Origin: Mycobacterium tilburgii
GTDB lineage: Bacteria > Actinomycetota > Actinomycetes > Mycobacteriales > Mycobacteriaceae
DNA length: 64,000 nt
Direction of reading: 5' to 3'
Assembly: GCF_902168065.1 (NCBI RefSeq)
Contig: NZ_LR655698.1
Span: forward strand, 20,964 to 84,963
The translations under genes and the position numbers were made by a program. Positions within the stretch are counted from its first letter, which is position 1, and the number at the start of each line of letters is the position of its first letter. Shown here in pieces: positions 63,388 to 64,000 of the stretch. The notes below the pieces were generated by a model. The model had not been told where the DNA came from. It did not search any database and worked only from the letters and a program-made list of their open reading frames with translations.

Positions 63388-64000
63388 ATGGGCATCGACG
63401 GCACCGTGTTGCGCGTCTTCACCGACCAAGAAGGCAGATTCGGTAATCCGCTCAGCGTGGTGGATGCCAGCCAGGTCCAGACCGCGGATCGTCCGCGGCT
63501 CGCAAGCGAATTAGTTTACAGCGAAACGATATTCGTCGACCTGCTGACCGGAGGGTCGACCACCGCGCGGGCGGCCATCTACACACCGCGCACCGAAATC
63601 CCGTTCGCAGGGCACCCGTGCGTCGGGGCGGCGTGGTTGCTGCGGGCCAACGGCACGCCGGTCAACACCCTCGCGGTCCCAGCCGGCATCGTGCAGGTGC
63701 AAGACGACGGTGAATTGGTGGCCGTCAGCTGCCGATCCGAATGGGCCCCGGAATTCGCCTTACACGAATTCGACTCTGTCGACGAGCTTCTCGCGCAGGA
63801 TCCCGGCGACTACGCCGACGACACCGCGCATTATCTGTGGACCTGGGTGGACCGATCCGCGGGGGCACTGCGGTCGCGCAGTGTTCACGGCCAACCTCGG
63901 CGTGCCCGAGGACGAAGCGACCGGCTCCGCGGCGATGCGCATCACCGACCACCTCAGCCGCGACCCGACCATCGTCCATGGCAAGGGTTCGATACTGGAA
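63388..64000 (+). pseudogene. PhzF-family isomerase (Rv2716-like), frameshifted, cut by window end
   Basis: From ATG 63388: [20 protein letters not shown] (with the FGNP PhzF signature), [33 protein letters not shown]. After [12 protein letters not shown] (about 63879) an extra base shifts the frame. The expected [20 protein letters not shown] continues in the next frame to the window edge. PhzF proteins are epimerase/isomerase-like. Whether this is a real lesion or a read error cannot be told here. Confidence 0.8.

Noticed and set aside
1..64000. CRISPR arrays, prophage, insertion sequences or a transposase
   Set aside because: No regularly spaced repeats with unique spacers, no integrase or transposase motifs and no terminal inverted repeats flanking genes were seen by eye on either strand.

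Overview
The window comes from a slow-growing Mycobacterium. The DNA is GC-rich. It carries the mycobacterial block sigA–sigB–ideR–dxs–hemE/Y/Q–aftC–dut–suhB–ppgK in the order seen in M. tuberculosis (about Rv2668 to Rv2716). It also carries an 18-kDa-antigen type Hsp20 (hsp18), known from M. leprae and the M. avium/simiae groups. The striking property is gene decay. About 31 loci are frameshifted, nonsense-mutated, truncated or fused remnants, against about 40 intact genes. No transposase or insertion sequence was recognised. This suggests a host-adapted mycobacterium in reductive evolution (M. lepraemurium-like, as a guess from gene content and GC only). A low-quality assembly is the main alternative. 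The core genes sigA, sigB, ideR, dxs, the hem genes, ctpC and aftC are all intact, which argues against random sequencing error.

Layout. (1) 1–5591: rmlD (partial), the LCP ligase lcp1, a TIGR03089-type protein, and the metal-efflux operon pacL1–ctpC behind an AT-rich palindrome. In M. tuberculosis this is the Rv3266c–Rv3270 block. (2) 5.6–23.4 kb: an accessory region rich in decay. It holds FAD monooxygenase, EccC, Adi, PPOX, TetR, YbdK, TauE, SDR, ALDH, DUF427, P450, DUF3349, PhoU, polysaccharide deacetylase, CmtR, CDF and CtaG remnants. Intact genes among them are a MerR/Hsp18 divergent pair, a PAS–ANTAR protein, DedA, a TetR regulator, an acyl-CoA thioesterase, a VOC protein, three small secreted DUF732 proteins and four tRNAs. 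(3) 23.5–36.6 kb: the Rv2668–Rv2681 equivalents, including RibD, a lipoprotein hydrolase, AftC, MsrB and the coproporphyrin-branch haem genes hemE–hemY–hemQ. (4) 36.6–45 kb: dxs, a CPA-type antiporter, a broken RNA methyltransferase, an APC permease and the TrkA-like pair ceoB/ceoC. (5) 45–53.3 kb: nucleic-acid and envelope genes (OB-fold, DUF3710, dut, cei, suhB, ppgK) ending in sigA. (6) 53.3–64 kb: sigB and ideR surrounded by pseudogenes (DUF952, DUF3039, DUF3099, DUF4192, MFS, sthA), then a serine-protease lipoprotein, a PAC2 protein, an α/β hydrolase and a frameshifted PhzF gene that runs off the window.

The intact genes work in four areas. Envelope building is served by RmlD rhamnose, Lcp1 ligation, AftC arabinan, Dxs isoprenoids and Cei. 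Haem and iron are served by HemE/Y/Q and IdeR. Transcription is served by SigA and SigB. Metal and ion homeostasis is served by PacL1–CtpC, the antiporter and CeoB/C. Several genes have a TAnnnT -10 element 6–8 nt before an RTG start, the pattern of leaderless mycobacterial transcripts. I did not find a convincing new multi-gene system. The best candidates for a second look are the palindrome before pacL1–ctpC, the MerR/Hsp18 control region, the twin AT-rich palindromes near 13.0 kb and the long hairpin between sigB and ideR.
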